This document shows positions 18,729 through 28,951 of a DNA stretch of 64,000 bases, in pieces. The position numbers and the translations under genes are program-made. Below the pieces are notes generated by a model. The model had not been told where the DNA came from. It saw only the letters and a program-made list of their open reading frames with translations, and did no database searches. Positions within the stretch are counted from its first letter, which is position 1, and each line of letters begins with the position of its first letter. This stretch comes from Deinococcus radiotolerans (GTDB lineage Bacteria > Deinococcota > Deinococci > Deinococcales > Deinococcaceae): the NCBI RefSeq assembly GCF_014647435.1, contig NZ_BMPE01000002.1, forward strand, positions 186,001 through 250,000, read 5' to 3'.

Positions 18729-20603
18729 ATGAAGAAAGTAGCCCTCGCCCTGCTGACCCTGACCACCACCCTGGTCGCCTGCAAACCTACCCCCACGCCC
18801 GACAACGCCCTGGCTCCCTTCACCAGCCAGAAACTGAACTGGACGACCTGCGACCCCACCATCCTGGGTTTGGACAGCCAGAGCCCGGACGTGCAGGGCA
18901 TCCTGAACGACCCCAGCATCGCGGACCGCCTCACCTGCGCCGACGTCCGCGTGCCCGCCAACTGGAGCAACCCCGCTGCTGGAACCGCCAGCTTCGCCCT
19001 GATCCGCGTGGCCGCCAGCGACACCAAGCAGCGGCAGGGCGCCATCTTCTTCAACCCTGGTGGCCCCGGCGGCGACGGCCTGATCTTCGCCCCGCTGTTC
19101 GCCTATCAGTGGGCCAGTGAATGGAACCCGTCCAAGAACGCCAAGCAGCTCAAGGCCATGACCGAGCAGTACGACCTGATCGGCTTCTCCCCACGCGGCG
19201 TGGGCGCCAGCAGTCGACTGAACTGCGGCACCAACGAGTTCGCCGCTCCCATCAACCCGCCCACCACCGACCAGAGCGACGCGAACTTCGAGGCCATGAA
19301 ACGTCAGGGCCGCCTGCTGGCCCTGGCCTGCCAGAAAAACCCCCTGACCCCCCTGATCAACACCGACGCCACCGCCCGCGACCTGAACCTCGCGCGGCAG
19401 CTGATGGGCGACGCGAAACTGAACTACATCGGGTACTCGTACGGCACGTGGCTGGGCTCGTGGTACGCCAAGCTGTTCCCGCAGCAGACCGGCCGCATGC
19501 TCCTGGACGGCAACATGTCCTGGAACACGACCATGGAGCACGCCTTCGGTCTGCAACCCGCCGCGTTCGAACGCGACTTCCGCGACGCACTGGCTCCCTA
19601 CCTCGCCCGTCAGAACGCCACCTTCGGGCTGGGCGGCACGGGCGCCGAGGTGTACGCCGCGCAGAACAGGCTGGCTGAGCCGCTGCGCAGCGTCATGGGC
19701 AACATCATCGCGCAGTTCCTCTACCAGCGTGACGCGTACCCCTTCGCAGGCGAACTGCTCAAGACCACCGTTGTCCTCGACGCGCTGATCAAGGCCCACC
19801 CGGACGCCACCCCGGACGAACTGATGAGTCTGGCGGCCCAGGCCACCTACTTCGACGATCCTGAGATGAATGCCGTCGCCGCGCAGAACGCTCAGTTCCT
19901 GCTGATGATCCGCGAGTCGCAGCTGAACCCGGCGCCCTTCCCGGTCGAGCTGGACGCCTCGTCCTCGACCTTCACGGCCATCACCTGTAACGACACCCCC
20001 TGGACCAGCACCCTGGAGCAGGCCCGCGCCAAGGGTCGGCAGGACGCCGAGAAGTACCCCCTGATCGGCGGGTACGACGCCGCCAATCCCTGCTACCAGT
20101 GGAAGGGTGGCCCCAGCGTCAAGCAGCCCGCGCTGCCCAAAAACATGCCGCCCATCCTGATGCTTCAGAACGAACTGGACCCTGCCACGCCGCAGGAAGG
20201 TGCGCTGGAAGCCCTGAACAGCACGCCCAGCGCGAAGATGATCCTGATCGACGATGAGCCCCAGCACGCCGCGTTCCCGTACGGCACCACCTGCGTGGAC
20301 GGCCCCATCACCGAGTACTTCCTGACCGGGAAGCTGCCGAGCGACAAGCTGAGCACGTGCACGGCTCTGCCGCTCTGGGATGAGGAAAAGGCCGTGCCGG
20401 TCAAGACGCTGACCGTCAGGAACGGGGGGCTCTGCATCGCCCAGCCTGTTCTCAGCAGCCAGACCCTGGGTGAACAGCGCCTGATTGCGGCCCGGAACGA
20501 AACCCGGCACATCATCACGCAGAACGCGGGCCGCTTCCTGCCGAAGACCCTGGCGCTGAGCCCGGAACTGCGCGCGAAGCTGACCGTGCAGAGCTGCCAG
20601 TAA
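18729..20603 (+). CDS. Secreted S33-family alpha/beta hydrolase lipoprotein (tripeptidyl aminopeptidase-like)
   Basis: The 624-residue protein begins with a lipoprotein signal whose lipobox is LVAC (Cys near 18), so it should be membrane-anchored outside the cytoplasm. FFNPGGPGGDG is the oxyanion-hole region of this family; the nucleophile Ser is in GYSYGT. The C-terminal part has DPATP with the acid and PQHAAF with the His, followed by a TAP-like C-terminal segment. It resembles Streptomyces SlpD/E and tripeptidyl aminopeptidases and probably trims peptides from N-termini. GGAGG precedes the ATG. Confidence 0.87.
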   Translation: MKKVALALLTLTTTLVACKPTPTPDNALAPFTSQKLNWTTCDPTILGLDSQSPDVQGILNDPSIADRLTCADVRVPANWSNPAAGTASFALIRVAASDTKQRQGAIFFNPGGPGGDGLIFAPLFAYQWASEWNPSKNAKQLKAMTEQYDLIGFSPRGVGASSRLNCGTNEFAAPINPPTTDQSDANFEAMKRQGRLLALACQKNPLTPLINTDATARDLNLARQLMGDAKLNYIGYSYGTWLGSWYAKLFPQQTGRMLLDGNMSWNTTMEHAFGLQPAAFERDFRDALAPYLARQNATFGLGGTGAEVYAAQNRLAEPLRSVMGNIIAQFLYQRDAYPFAGELLKTTVVLDALIKAHPDATPDELMSLAAQATYFDDPEMNAVAAQNAQFLLMIRESQLNPAPFPVELDASSSTFTAITCNDTPWTSTLEQARAKGRQDAEKYPLIGGYDAANPCYQWKGGPSVKQPALPKNMPPILMLQNELDPATPQEGALEALNSTPSAKMILIDDEPQHAAFPYGTTCVDGPITEYFLTGKLPSDKLSTCTALPLWDEEKAVPVKTLTVRNGGLCIAQPVLSSQTLGEQRLIAARNETRHIITQNAGRFLPKTLALSPELRAKLTVQSCQ

Positions 20604-20711
20604 CCGTCCGCTTGTAATCCAGTTCCAACCCCCTGCGGCCCGTCACGGTAGAGTGGCGGGCTGAAGTGCTGTGCCCCCGCCCGAGCGGGTGTGGCGTGGC
20701 GAGGAGTGAGC

Positions 20712-22202
<1,491 letters not shown>

Positions 22203-22214
22203 AACCAGTGAACA

Positions 22215-22246
22215 GGGGGGTGGGCTGCTCAGGTGGCCCGCCCCTT
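22215..22246 (+). terminator. Probable terminator after rimO
   Basis: An imperfect 9-11-bp GC-rich stem (22215-22225 with 22236-22246) follows the rimO stop by 12 bases. There is only a short T stretch after it. Confidence 0.5.
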
Positions 22247-22294
22247 CACCGTTTCCGGGCCTCAGCTCACGTCGGGATGGGGGAGACTCCGGGT

Positions 22295-22792
22295 ATGTTT
22301 CGCCTGCACTTCAACCGCACGGGGCGGCAGCCCACCACGTGGCTGCTGGACGTCCCGATCTTCACGGTCTGCCCGAACTGCGGTTTCGTGCCGCACGAGG
22401 CGCTCCGGTACGTGGGCAGCCGCTACGGGTACGTGGGCAGCTTCACGTGCTCCAGCTGCGGCGCCCGCGTCAGCATCACGGACGGTGACTGCCGTCCCCC
22501 GGTGCGCTTCACGGCCGCCGTGCCGGGCGACCCACAGCGGTCGTTCATCTACGAGGACGTGTACCGCCTGAACTGGGCTGATCTGGAACGCGCCCAGGCG
22601 GTGACCCGCACCACCCTGATTCCGCCAGGGGAGAAGGGCTACGTGGATGTCGCCGCGGCCCTGCGCGCCCTGGAAGCCGAGGTGGTCCGCCTGGGGGTCC
22701 CGCACGCGCAGGCCCCGCTGCCGGACGGGGTGAGCTGGGTGCCGCTGCCGATGCGGGCGTGGCTGGACGCGCTGCACACGCTGGGGGTATGA
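22295..22792 (+). CDS. Hypothetical protein with N-terminal zinc ribbon
   Basis: A 165-residue protein of unknown function. It has CPNCG at about 27-31 and CSSCG at about 55-59, four cysteines suited to bind one zinc. The rest is mixed alpha/beta with no signal peptide or membrane segment. A GAGACT box six bases before the ATG resembles the leaderless pattern but is weak. It lies between rimO and the prepilin peptidase without obvious link to either. Confidence 0.7.
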   Translation: MFRLHFNRTGRQPTTWLLDVPIFTVCPNCGFVPHEALRYVGSRYGYVGSFTCSSCGARVSITDGDCRPPVRFTAAVPGDPQRSFIYEDVYRLNWADLERAQAVTRTTLIPPGEKGYVDVAAALRALEAEVVRLGVPHAQAPLPDGVSWVPLPMRAWLDALHTLGV

Positions 22793-22869
22793 CCGGGCGG
22801 CCGGGCGTGGGCTGGCCTGCCAGAGCCGGACGCAAGACGCATGTGATGAATGTTTCCTAAACTGCCGGG

Positions 22870-24021
22870 GTGACCCCTGACGTCCTTTTCGTGATCTTCG
22901 CCGGGCTGCTGGGCCTGCTGGTGGGCTCGTTCTCAAATGTGCTGATCTGGCGGCTGCCGCGCGGGGAGAACATCGCGTTCCCGCCCAGCCACTGCCCGAA
23001 CTGCGATCACCGCCTGGGCGTGCAGGACCTCGTGCCGGTCTTCTCCTGGCTGAGCCTGGGCGGCAAGTGCCGCTACTGCAAAGCGCCCATCAAGGCGCGC
23101 TACCCGGTCGTGGAACTCCTGACCGGGATTGGCTACGCGGCCATCGCGGCGCTGTTCCCACCACTCACGGTCGGCTGGGGCGCCCTGGGCCTGATGGTGC
23201 TGTTCACGATCCTGCTGGTCGGCAGCGCCATTGACCTGGACACCTACACCATTCCGGACGAGCTGACGCTGCCCGGCGTGGCCCTGGGCGCCCTGTTCGG
23301 CTTCCTGAATGGCCGGGCGGGCGTGGAGGGCCTGCCGGACTTCGCGGGCGCGGTGCAGGGCGCGCTGCTGGGCGCCGGGGTGGTCGTGGCAATCAACCAG
23401 TTCGGATCGTGGGTGCTGCGCCGCTTCCGGGAGCGCTCCTGGCCGGAATTCCCGATTGGGTACCAGCAGATCAGTCTGGCGCTCCTGGCCGGCGCGTGGC
23501 TGGGGCCCTGGTGGGGGGCGGGCGTGGGCCTGCTGTCCGCGCTGCTGAACGCCGTGACCCGCCGCGTGATCCGCGTACCGGAACTCCTGACGCTGGGGGG
23601 ACTGCTGGTCAGCGTGGTGCTGGGCAGTGCCGGGTACGGGCCGGGCATGATCCTGATGGTGCAGGGCGCCCTGGCGGCCGCCGGGGCCGTGTCGCTGGTG
23701 TGCGGCATGTACTGGTGGCTGCACTGGCGCCGCCACCGCGAGGACGACGGCGCTGCGGACGACACGCAGGTGGACGCCAGCGCGATGGGGTTCGGGGACG
23801 TGAAGCTCGCCGCCGTGATCGGCGCGTTCCTGGGCTGGGAGCGGCTGCTGCTGGCGCTGGTGGTCGCCGTGTTCGCCGGGGCGGTCTTCGGGGTGGTGCA
23901 GCTCGCGGCGCGCAGCGAGAACCGCGTGAAGTTCGGGCCATTCCTGGCGCTGGGCGCCGTGGTCGCCCTGCTGTGGGGCGGCACGCTGATCAGCAGTTAC
24001 CGCGAGATGCTGGGCCTGTAA
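22870..24021 (+). CDS. Type IV prepilin leader peptidase / N-methyltransferase
   Basis: The 383-residue integral membrane aspartic protease cleaves and N-methylates type IV pilins, needed for pili and natural transformation. The cytoplasmic zinc cysteines are C42, C45, C67 and C70. Catalytic Asp candidates are in GSAIDLDTYTIPDEL (about 119-133) and GFGDVKL (about 308-314). It is longer than the usual ~290 residues because of extra hydrophobic segments between the two Asp sites. GTG start with TAAACT (22858-22863) six bases upstream, so probably leaderless. Confidence 0.92.
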   Translation: MTPDVLFVIFAGLLGLLVGSFSNVLIWRLPRGENIAFPPSHCPNCDHRLGVQDLVPVFSWLSLGGKCRYCKAPIKARYPVVELLTGIGYAAIAALFPPLTVGWGALGLMVLFTILLVGSAIDLDTYTIPDELTLPGVALGALFGFLNGRAGVEGLPDFAGAVQGALLGAGVVVAINQFGSWVLRRFRERSWPEFPIGYQQISLALLAGAWLGPWWGAGVGLLSALLNAVTRRVIRVPELLTLGGLLVSVVLGSAGYGPGMILMVQGALAAAGAVSLVCGMYWWLHWRRHREDDGAADDTQVDASAMGFGDVKLAAVIGAFLGWERLLLALVVAVFAGAVFGVVQLAARSENRVKFGPFLALGAVVALLWGGTLISSYREMLGL

Positions 24022-24070
24022 GCGCGGGAGCCGCTCAGGCTCTCACCCGGGGCGGGTCGGTACCAGAGCA

Positions 24071-24104
24071 GGGGGGCCAGCGGCATTGATTCCGCTGGCC
24101 CCCC
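24071..24104. terminator. Bidirectional terminator
   Basis: A 13-bp perfect stem (24071-24083 with 24092-24104) with an eight-base loop sits between the convergent prepilin peptidase and small lipoprotein genes. Weak T-richness follows on the plus strand. Confidence 0.75.
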
Positions 24105-24115
24105 CCTGTTCTGAT

Positions 24116-24553
24116 TTACATCTTGACGCTGGTGCAGCTCACGCCGGCGTCCGCGGGGGTGCCGGCGGCGTCACTGGCGGTGTGGATGTTGAAGTACGTG
24201 GCGCTCATGACGTCACTGGCGGCGACGCTGCCCGAGAGGGTCAGCATGCCCATGGCGTCGCTCTGGCCGACGATCTTGCTGCTCATGATGGGCGCGCCGC
24301 CGCTGCTGCACGGGTCGGTGCTGGCGGTGCCCTGATTGTGGTAGTGCGCGACGTAGTACGTGTTCGGGGCGAGGCCACTGACCATGGCGCTGGTCATGAC
24401 GGTCATGCCGTCGCGCTTCACGGTGACGTTCCCGCTGGAGTTCAGCGCGCCGCCTGCGGGCTGTTTGGCGAGGGAGTACGTCATGGGGGCGTACATCATG
24501 GCGCAGGAGCCGAGGGCGAGGGACAGGGCGGGCAGCAACAGGACCTTTTTCAT
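24116..24553 (-). CDS. Small secreted lipoprotein, possibly CHRD-like
   Basis: A 145-residue protein with a lipoprotein signal (LGSC lipobox, Cys near 17). The mature part alternates beta strands with Gly/Asn loops, includes a YYVAHYHNQG segment with histidines, and has two cysteines (about 82 and 140) that could pair. The overall pattern resembles the CHRD or Cu/Zn-SOD-like beta fold, but active-site residues cannot be assigned. A GGAGGTCAC ribosome-binding site precedes the ATG. Function unknown. Confidence 0.7.
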   Translation of the reverse strand: MKKVLLLPALSLALGSCAMMYAPMTYSLAKQPAGGALNSSGNVTVKRDGMTVMTSAMVSGLAPNTYYVAHYHNQGTASTDPCSSGGAPIMSSKIVGQSDAMGMLTLSGSVAASDVMSATYFNIHTASDAAGTPADAGVSCTSVKM

Positions 24554-24724
24554 GGTGTGACCTCCGTGGAACTGATGTGAACGGGGCAGTCTGTGCCCGG
24601 GTCGGGCGCGCAGAGTGTCAGGGTTCTCCCTTTGTGACGGCTGCCTGAAGGGCGCCTGAAGGGTCGGTGCAGACTTATACTGGGTTCAAATCCCAGCCCA
24701 TTCCGCTGTTCCTGAGGTGTGACC

Positions 24725-26170
24725 ATGACGCAGACTCAGCCGCTCTCCACCGACCTTCAGGCCCTGTTCGGGCGTCAGCGCGCCCACCGCTGGACGGCCG
24801 CCCAGAGCACCCCGGCGCAGCGGCAGGCGATCCTGCGCCGCCTGCACGACGCGATCCGTGCCCGCCGTGTGGCGCTGGCGGACGCGCTGCGCACCGACCT
24901 GGGCAAGAGCCGCGCCGAGGCCGAAATCACCGAACTGCACCCCGTCCTGGAGGAGATCCAGCACGCCATCCGCCGCCTGCCCCGCTGGATGGCGCCCCGC
25001 CGCGTGGACACCCCCGCCGTGCTGGTCGGCGCCCGCAGTGAAGTGCACCCGCAGGCGCGTGGCGTGACCCTGATTCTCAGCCCCTGGAACTACCCCGTGA
25101 ACCTTGCCCTGGCCCCCCTGGTTGCGAGCCTCGCGGCGGGAAACACCGTGATCCTGAAACCCAGCGAGAAGGCCCCGAACGTGGCCCGCGCGCTGCGCGA
25201 CCTGCTGGAGGCGACATTCGACCCGGCCCTGGTCGCCGTGGTCGAGGGCGACGCGGACACCGCCCGGCAGCTGACCGACCTGCCCTTCGATCACATCTTC
25301 TTCACGGGCAGCACCGCCGTGGGCCGCCACGTGATGCGCGCCGCCAGCGCCAACCTGACCAGCGTCACGCTGGAACTGGGTGGCAAGAGTCCCGCCCTGA
25401 TCGACCGCAGCGCCGACCTCGACCTGAGCGCCGAGCGCCTGGCGTGGGGCAAACTGCTCAACGCCGGGCAGACCTGCGTCGCCCCCGACTACGTGCTCGT
25501 CCCTGAAGCGCAGCGGGACGCGCTGGTCCTGCGCCTGGACGAGGTCATCGCCCGCCGCTACGGGGACCGCGCTTGGCTGCGCGCCGGGCCCGACTACGGC
25601 CGCCTGGTGGACGCCGCCAGCGTGCAGCGCCTGGAACGCCTGACCCGCCAGAGCGTCGAACAGGGTGCGCGGGTCGTGCTGGGCGGCGAGTTCAGTCCCG
25701 CCGAGCGCTTCATCTCACCGACCGTCGTGACCGACGTCACCCCCGACATGCCGCTGATGCAGGAGGAACTGTTCGGCCCGGTCCTGCCCATCCTGACCTA
25801 CCGCTCGCTGGACGACGCCCTGGACCTCATCCGCCGCCTGGACGCCCCGCTGGCCCTGTACCTGTTCAGCGGCGACGACGGGGTCACCCGGCGCGTGCAG
25901 CGCGAAACCACCAGCGGCGGCATGGTCGTGAACGGCACCGTCGTGCACCTCAGCAACCCGCACCTGCCGTTCGGTGGCGTGGGCCCCAGCGGCATGGGCA
26001 GCTACCACGGCGAGCACGGCTTCCGCGCGTTCAGCCACGAACGCGCCGTCCTGACCGAACCCACCCGCAGCCCTGTGCGGTTCACGTACCCCCCCTACGG
26101 CCGCCCCGGGCCGCGGCTGGTCGCGTGGGCGCTGCGCCTGCTGGAGCGGCAGAGCGGCCCGCGCGAATGA
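24725..26170 (+). CDS. Aldehyde dehydrogenase, class 3 (ALDH3) type
   Basis: The 481-residue NAD(P)-dependent enzyme oxidises aldehydes to acids. Visible are SPWNYPVNL for cofactor binding, FFTGSTAVG, the general base Glu in TLELGGKSPAL and the nucleophile Cys in NAGQTCVAPDY. The short length, the WNYP motif and a C-terminal extension with hydrophobic and aromatic residues fit the ALDH3/coniferyl aldehyde dehydrogenase branch. I prefer the ATG at 24725 (GAGG seven bases upstream) to the GTG at 24719. Its stop overlaps the mobA start by four bases. Confidence 0.93.
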   Translation: MTQTQPLSTDLQALFGRQRAHRWTAAQSTPAQRQAILRRLHDAIRARRVALADALRTDLGKSRAEAEITELHPVLEEIQHAIRRLPRWMAPRRVDTPAVLVGARSEVHPQARGVTLILSPWNYPVNLALAPLVASLAAGNTVILKPSEKAPNVARALRDLLEATFDPALVAVVEGDADTARQLTDLPFDHIFFTGSTAVGRHVMRAASANLTSVTLELGGKSPALIDRSADLDLSAERLAWGKLLNAGQTCVAPDYVLVPEAQRDALVLRLDEVIARRYGDRAWLRAGPDYGRLVDAASVQRLERLTRQSVEQGARVVLGGEFSPAERFISPTVVTDVTPDMPLMQEELFGPVLPILTYRSLDDALDLIRRLDAPLALYLFSGDDGVTRRVQRETTSGGMVVNGTVVHLSNPHLPFGGVGPSGMGSYHGEHGFRAFSHERAVLTEPTRSPVRFTYPPYGRPGPRLVAWALRLLERQSGPRE

Positions 26171-26739
26171 CCCCCACGGGCCCCTGGGCCGACGTGACCG
26201 GCGTCGTGACCGCCGGCGGGCGCTCCAGCCGCTTCGGGAGCGACAAGGCCCTGGCCGTCTGGGAGGGCCGCACGCTGCTGGAGCACGCCTGCGCCCCCCT
26301 GGCCCTGGCCCCCACCCGGCTGCTGATCGCCCCGGCCGGCCGTTACCACGTGCCCGGCTGGACCGTCACGCCCGACACCCGCCCCGGCGAGGGCCCCCTG
26401 GCCGCGCTGGAAGCCGCGCTGAACGCCGCTCCGGACGGCTGGGTGGCCTTCACGGGCGTGGACCTTCCCGGCCTGACCCGCACCTACTGGGAGGCGCTGC
26501 TCGCCGCGCGGACGCCCGGACTCCTCAGCGTGCAGGCGCTCGATGACCTGAACCGCCCCCAGCCCCTGGCGGCGCTCTACCACACGGGCCTGCGCGCCCA
26601 CCTGACCGGGCTGCTCGACCAGGGCGAACGCCGCCTGCGGCTCGCCGCACCTACCGCACGGGTCCGGCACGTCCCGGTGACCGACCCGGACTGCCTGCGG
26701 AACGTCAACACCCCCGCTGACCTGCCCGGCCCGCGCTGA
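26167..26739 (+). CDS. mobA: Molybdenum cofactor guanylyltransferase-like protein
   Basis: A 190-residue nucleotidyltransferase with the MobA signature TAGGRSSRFGSDKAL at the N-terminus, GPLAALEAAL in the middle and the metal-binding Asp in GVDLPGL. It would attach GMP to molybdopterin. The start overlaps the ALDH stop (ATGA), so the two are cotranslated although no direct metabolic link is evident. The related MocA cytidylyltransferases cannot be wholly excluded. Confidence 0.85.
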   Translation: MTPTGPWADVTGVVTAGGRSSRFGSDKALAVWEGRTLLEHACAPLALAPTRLLIAPAGRYHVPGWTVTPDTRPGEGPLAALEAALNAAPDGWVAFTGVDLPGLTRTYWEALLAARTPGLLSVQALDDLNRPQPLAALYHTGLRAHLTGLLDQGERRLRLAAPTARVRHVPVTDPDCLRNVNTPADLPGPR

Positions 26740-26745
26740 GACGCG

Positions 26746-27237
26746 CTACCCGAACTGCTTCTTGTGCTCCCGCTTCAGGCGGGCGTACACCTCGTTGGCC
26801 TCCGCCTCCTTCCACTTCGCCTTGAAGATCCGCGCGGATTCCGCCTTCACCGGATCCTCCGGATCACGCGGCCGCTCGGCGCGGCCATGCGCGCCACTCT
26901 GCCCCTTCTTACCCTCCGGGACGGGCCCCTCGTACTTCTTGCCACCCTTGTGGTTCGCGTACCGCCGCGCGCGAGTGAAGCCCATCTGCAGGAACTTGCG
27001 GGCCATGTCCGCCCCCACGATATCCCCGGCCTCCAGGTACGCCAGGAACATCCCGTAGATGTGCTCGCTGCTTTCGCGCGCGGCGTCCGGGGTGGCAAAA
27101 CGCCAGTGCGGCAGGATCTCTGACTTGTACGGCTGCACCAGCAGCACGCCCTGCTCCCCCACGCCCACCCGGTACAGTTCCGGCTGAGCGCGCAGATCCA
27201 GCTCGGCGTAGTTCAGTGAGTAATCGAACTTCGGCAC
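26746..27237 (-). CDS. DUF4385 family protein
   Basis: This 163-residue protein matches DUF4385 closely: FDYSLNYAELDLRAQPELY at the start, GEQGVLLVQPYKSEILPHW, and MARKFLQMGFTRARRYANHKGGKKY. The C-terminal third is highly charged (Lys, Glu, Arg). No function is known for the family; the basic, aromatic-rich core suggests nucleic acid contact, which is only inference. It is convergent with mobA, with six bases between the stops. Confidence 0.9.
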   Translation of the reverse strand: MPKFDYSLNYAELDLRAQPELYRVGVGEQGVLLVQPYKSEILPHWRFATPDAARESSEHIYGMFLAYLEAGDIVGADMARKFLQMGFTRARRYANHKGGKKYEGPVPEGKKGQSGAHGRAERPRDPEDPVKAESARIFKAKWKEAEANEVYARLKREHKKQFG

Positions 27238-27267
27238 CTGCGCTCCTCCTGATGCGGGATGGGGGAA

Positions 27268-27293
27268 GGGCCACCGGATCAGCCCGGTGGCCC
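27268..27293 (-). terminator. Hairpin downstream of dps
   Basis: A perfect 10-bp stem (27268-27277 with 27284-27293) with a six-base loop lies about 40 bases after the dps stop in its reading direction. Confidence 0.55.
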
Positions 27294-27332
27294 CCTGTGC
27301 TGCTCGCTCCGCTCGGCCCTGACGGGCGGGCG

Positions 27333-27950
27333 TCAGTTCATGCGGTCGTCGTCCATCATCGCTTGAAGCATCCAGCGGATCTTGTCGATGGTCTGCGCGT
27401 AGCCGTTGTACATGTCGCTCGTGGCCGGGTCGTTCGCGTCGTCCACCGTCTGGCTGTCGTCGCGGTAGCCCTTGCCCACGCGGCTCAGGTCCGCCACCAG
27501 ATCCGCCACCTGCGTGCGGGCGTCGCGGACCGTCTCCGTGGGCACCTTCACGATGCTGAAGCGCTCGATGTCGCTCGGCGCGGCGATGGGGCTGCCCCCC
27601 AGCGCGACCAGACGCTCGGCCTGCTCGTCAATGCCGGGGAAGATCTCCTCAATGAACTCGTCGTACGCGAGGTGCAGGTCCCGGAAGAACCGCCCACGAA
27701 TGTCCCAGTGGTACTTCTTGAACTTCAGGTACAGGCTGATCGTCGTGGCAAGGTTGCGCTGCAGCGTCTCCGCCACCGTCCCAAACTCGGATTCGGAGAG
27801 GTAGGCGTGGTCCACCAGCGCGTTGTTCGTGGTGCTCAGGTGCGCCGCGTCCGCCTTCGCCGCGCCGCTGGCCTTCCCGGACGACGCCTTGCCGTCACTG
27901 GTGGCCTTGCTGTCAGCTTTCTTCGGGGCGGCCTTGCTCTTCTTGGTCAT
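27333..27950 (-). CDS. dps: DNA protection during starvation protein (Dps1 type)
   Basis: The 205-residue protein has a ferritin-like domain that stores iron and protects DNA. Ferroxidase-site residues are visible: His81 in KYHWDIRG, and His93, Asp97 and Glu101 in DLHLAYDEFIEE. A 33-residue Lys/Ala/Ser-rich N-terminal tail plus about 15 further residues precede the domain, as in D. radiodurans Dps1, where the extension binds DNA and metal. TACGGT (27957-27962) is six bases before the ATG, so the mRNA is probably leaderless. Confidence 0.93.
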   Translation of the reverse strand: MTKKSKAAPKKADSKATSDGKASSGKASGAAKADAAHLSTTNNALVDHAYLSESEFGTVAETLQRNLATTISLYLKFKKYHWDIRGRFFRDLHLAYDEFIEEIFPGIDEQAERLVALGGSPIAAPSDIERFSIVKVPTETVRDARTQVADLVADLSRVGKGYRDDSQTVDDANDPATSDMYNGYAQTIDKIRWMLQAMMDDDRMN

Positions 27951-27998
27951 GCGGTCACCGTACCCCCGTGCCCCCACGCCCGCCCATACGGGAAACCT

Positions 27999-28901
27999 TT
28001 ACGGTTGAGCGGCGAACACCAGCCGGTTGTCACTTACGTGCATCCCGACCTCACCCGCCTCCAGCAGTTCAGTCAGGTGGGCACTCACCACCGCGCGGTT
28101 CAGCACCACCGCGCCTGCATTCGACATCTGCACGCCCAGCGCGCTGCACACGCGGGCCAGCAGATCATCCACCCCCGCCTCGCCCGCGCGCACGGCCGCA
28201 CGCACGGCGTCTGTCACGCGCTCCAGGGCCGCCAGGTTCACCGCGACCAGACCCGCCAGATCCTCCGCCGGGTCGCCATGGCCCGGCAGGGTCACCTGCA
28301 CGCCCTCCAGCGTTCCCAGCCGCGCCGCCGCCTCCTTCTGCAACGCCGAATCCTGGCAGAACACCAGCGGATGCTTCGCCAGCGCCTCCGGCCCGAACAG
28401 CGCGTCGGCCGCGTACAGCACGCCGCCCACCCGCACCGCGTACATCAGGCTCGCGTGCCCCGCCACCTCAATCAGTTCCAGGCTCACCCCGCCGATCCGC
28501 GTCAGGCCCGGTTCTGGAGCCAGCCGCGCCGGACTGGGCGGCGCGAGCAGGAACTTGCTCTGCAATTCCTTCGGTGGGCGCGCGCCGAACAGCCCAATAG
28601 GCTCAAGGATCGGGTGCGTGATGATCGCGTCCTCCAGCGGCGGCGCGAACACCTTCACCTCCGGGAACCTCTTCAGGATGAACGCGTTCCCCCCGTGATG
28701 ATCCGCGTGACTGTGCGTGTTCAGGATTCCGGTCGGCGTCAGGCTCAGCTCGGTCAGGCCGCGCAGCAGTTTCCGTGCGTGCCCGTCGTCCAGCCCGGTA
28801 TCCACCAGCAGCGCCCCACCCCGGCCGTCCTCCAGCACCAGCGAATTCACCGCGCCCGGCAGAAAGTGAACACCGGGAGCCAACAGGGACAGGCTGCTCA
28901 T
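27999..28901 (-). CDS. Metallo-beta-lactamase fold hydrolase
   Basis: A 300-residue MBL-fold protein. The di-zinc site is formed by THSHADHHGG (about 82-91), a later AGHASL His and the Asp in YAADALFG, with TLPGHGD supplying the last ligand. A helical C-terminal domain follows, reminiscent of thiolesterase/hydroxyacylglutathione hydrolase-like or LACTB2-like proteins. The substrate cannot be told. The start at 28901 is fixed by TACGCT seven bases upstream (28909-28914 reversed). It is divergent from the MFS gene. Confidence 0.88.
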   Translation of the reverse strand: MSSLSLLAPGVHFLPGAVNSLVLEDGRGGALLVDTGLDDGHARKLLRGLTELSLTPTGILNTHSHADHHGGNAFILKRFPEVKVFAPPLEDAIITHPILEPIGLFGARPPKELQSKFLLAPPSPARLAPEPGLTRIGGVSLELIEVAGHASLMYAVRVGGVLYAADALFGPEALAKHPLVFCQDSALQKEAAARLGTLEGVQVTLPGHGDPAEDLAGLVAVNLAALERVTDAVRAAVRAGEAGVDDLLARVCSALGVQMSNAGAVVLNRAVVSAHLTELLEAGEVGMHVSDNRLVFAAQP

Positions 28902-28908
28902 GCGGGAC

Positions 28909-28944
28909 AGCGTACCCCCGGCCCGCGCAGGGCGGGTGTAGCCT
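28909..28944. promoter_or_regulatory. Back-to-back -10 boxes of a divergent leaderless pair
   Basis: On the minus strand TACGCT (28909-28914) lies seven bases before the MBL ATG; on the plus strand TAGCCT (28939-28944) lies seven bases before the MFS GTG. Only 50 bases separate the two start codons, so the promoters must overlap in their upstream parts. Confidence 0.7.
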
Positions 28945-28951
28945 GCGCGGC

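Noticed and set aside
18510..20510. Long minus-strand frame opposite the S33 hydrolase
   Set aside because: Same artefact; the plus-strand gene has signal peptide, catalytic motifs and ribosome-binding site.
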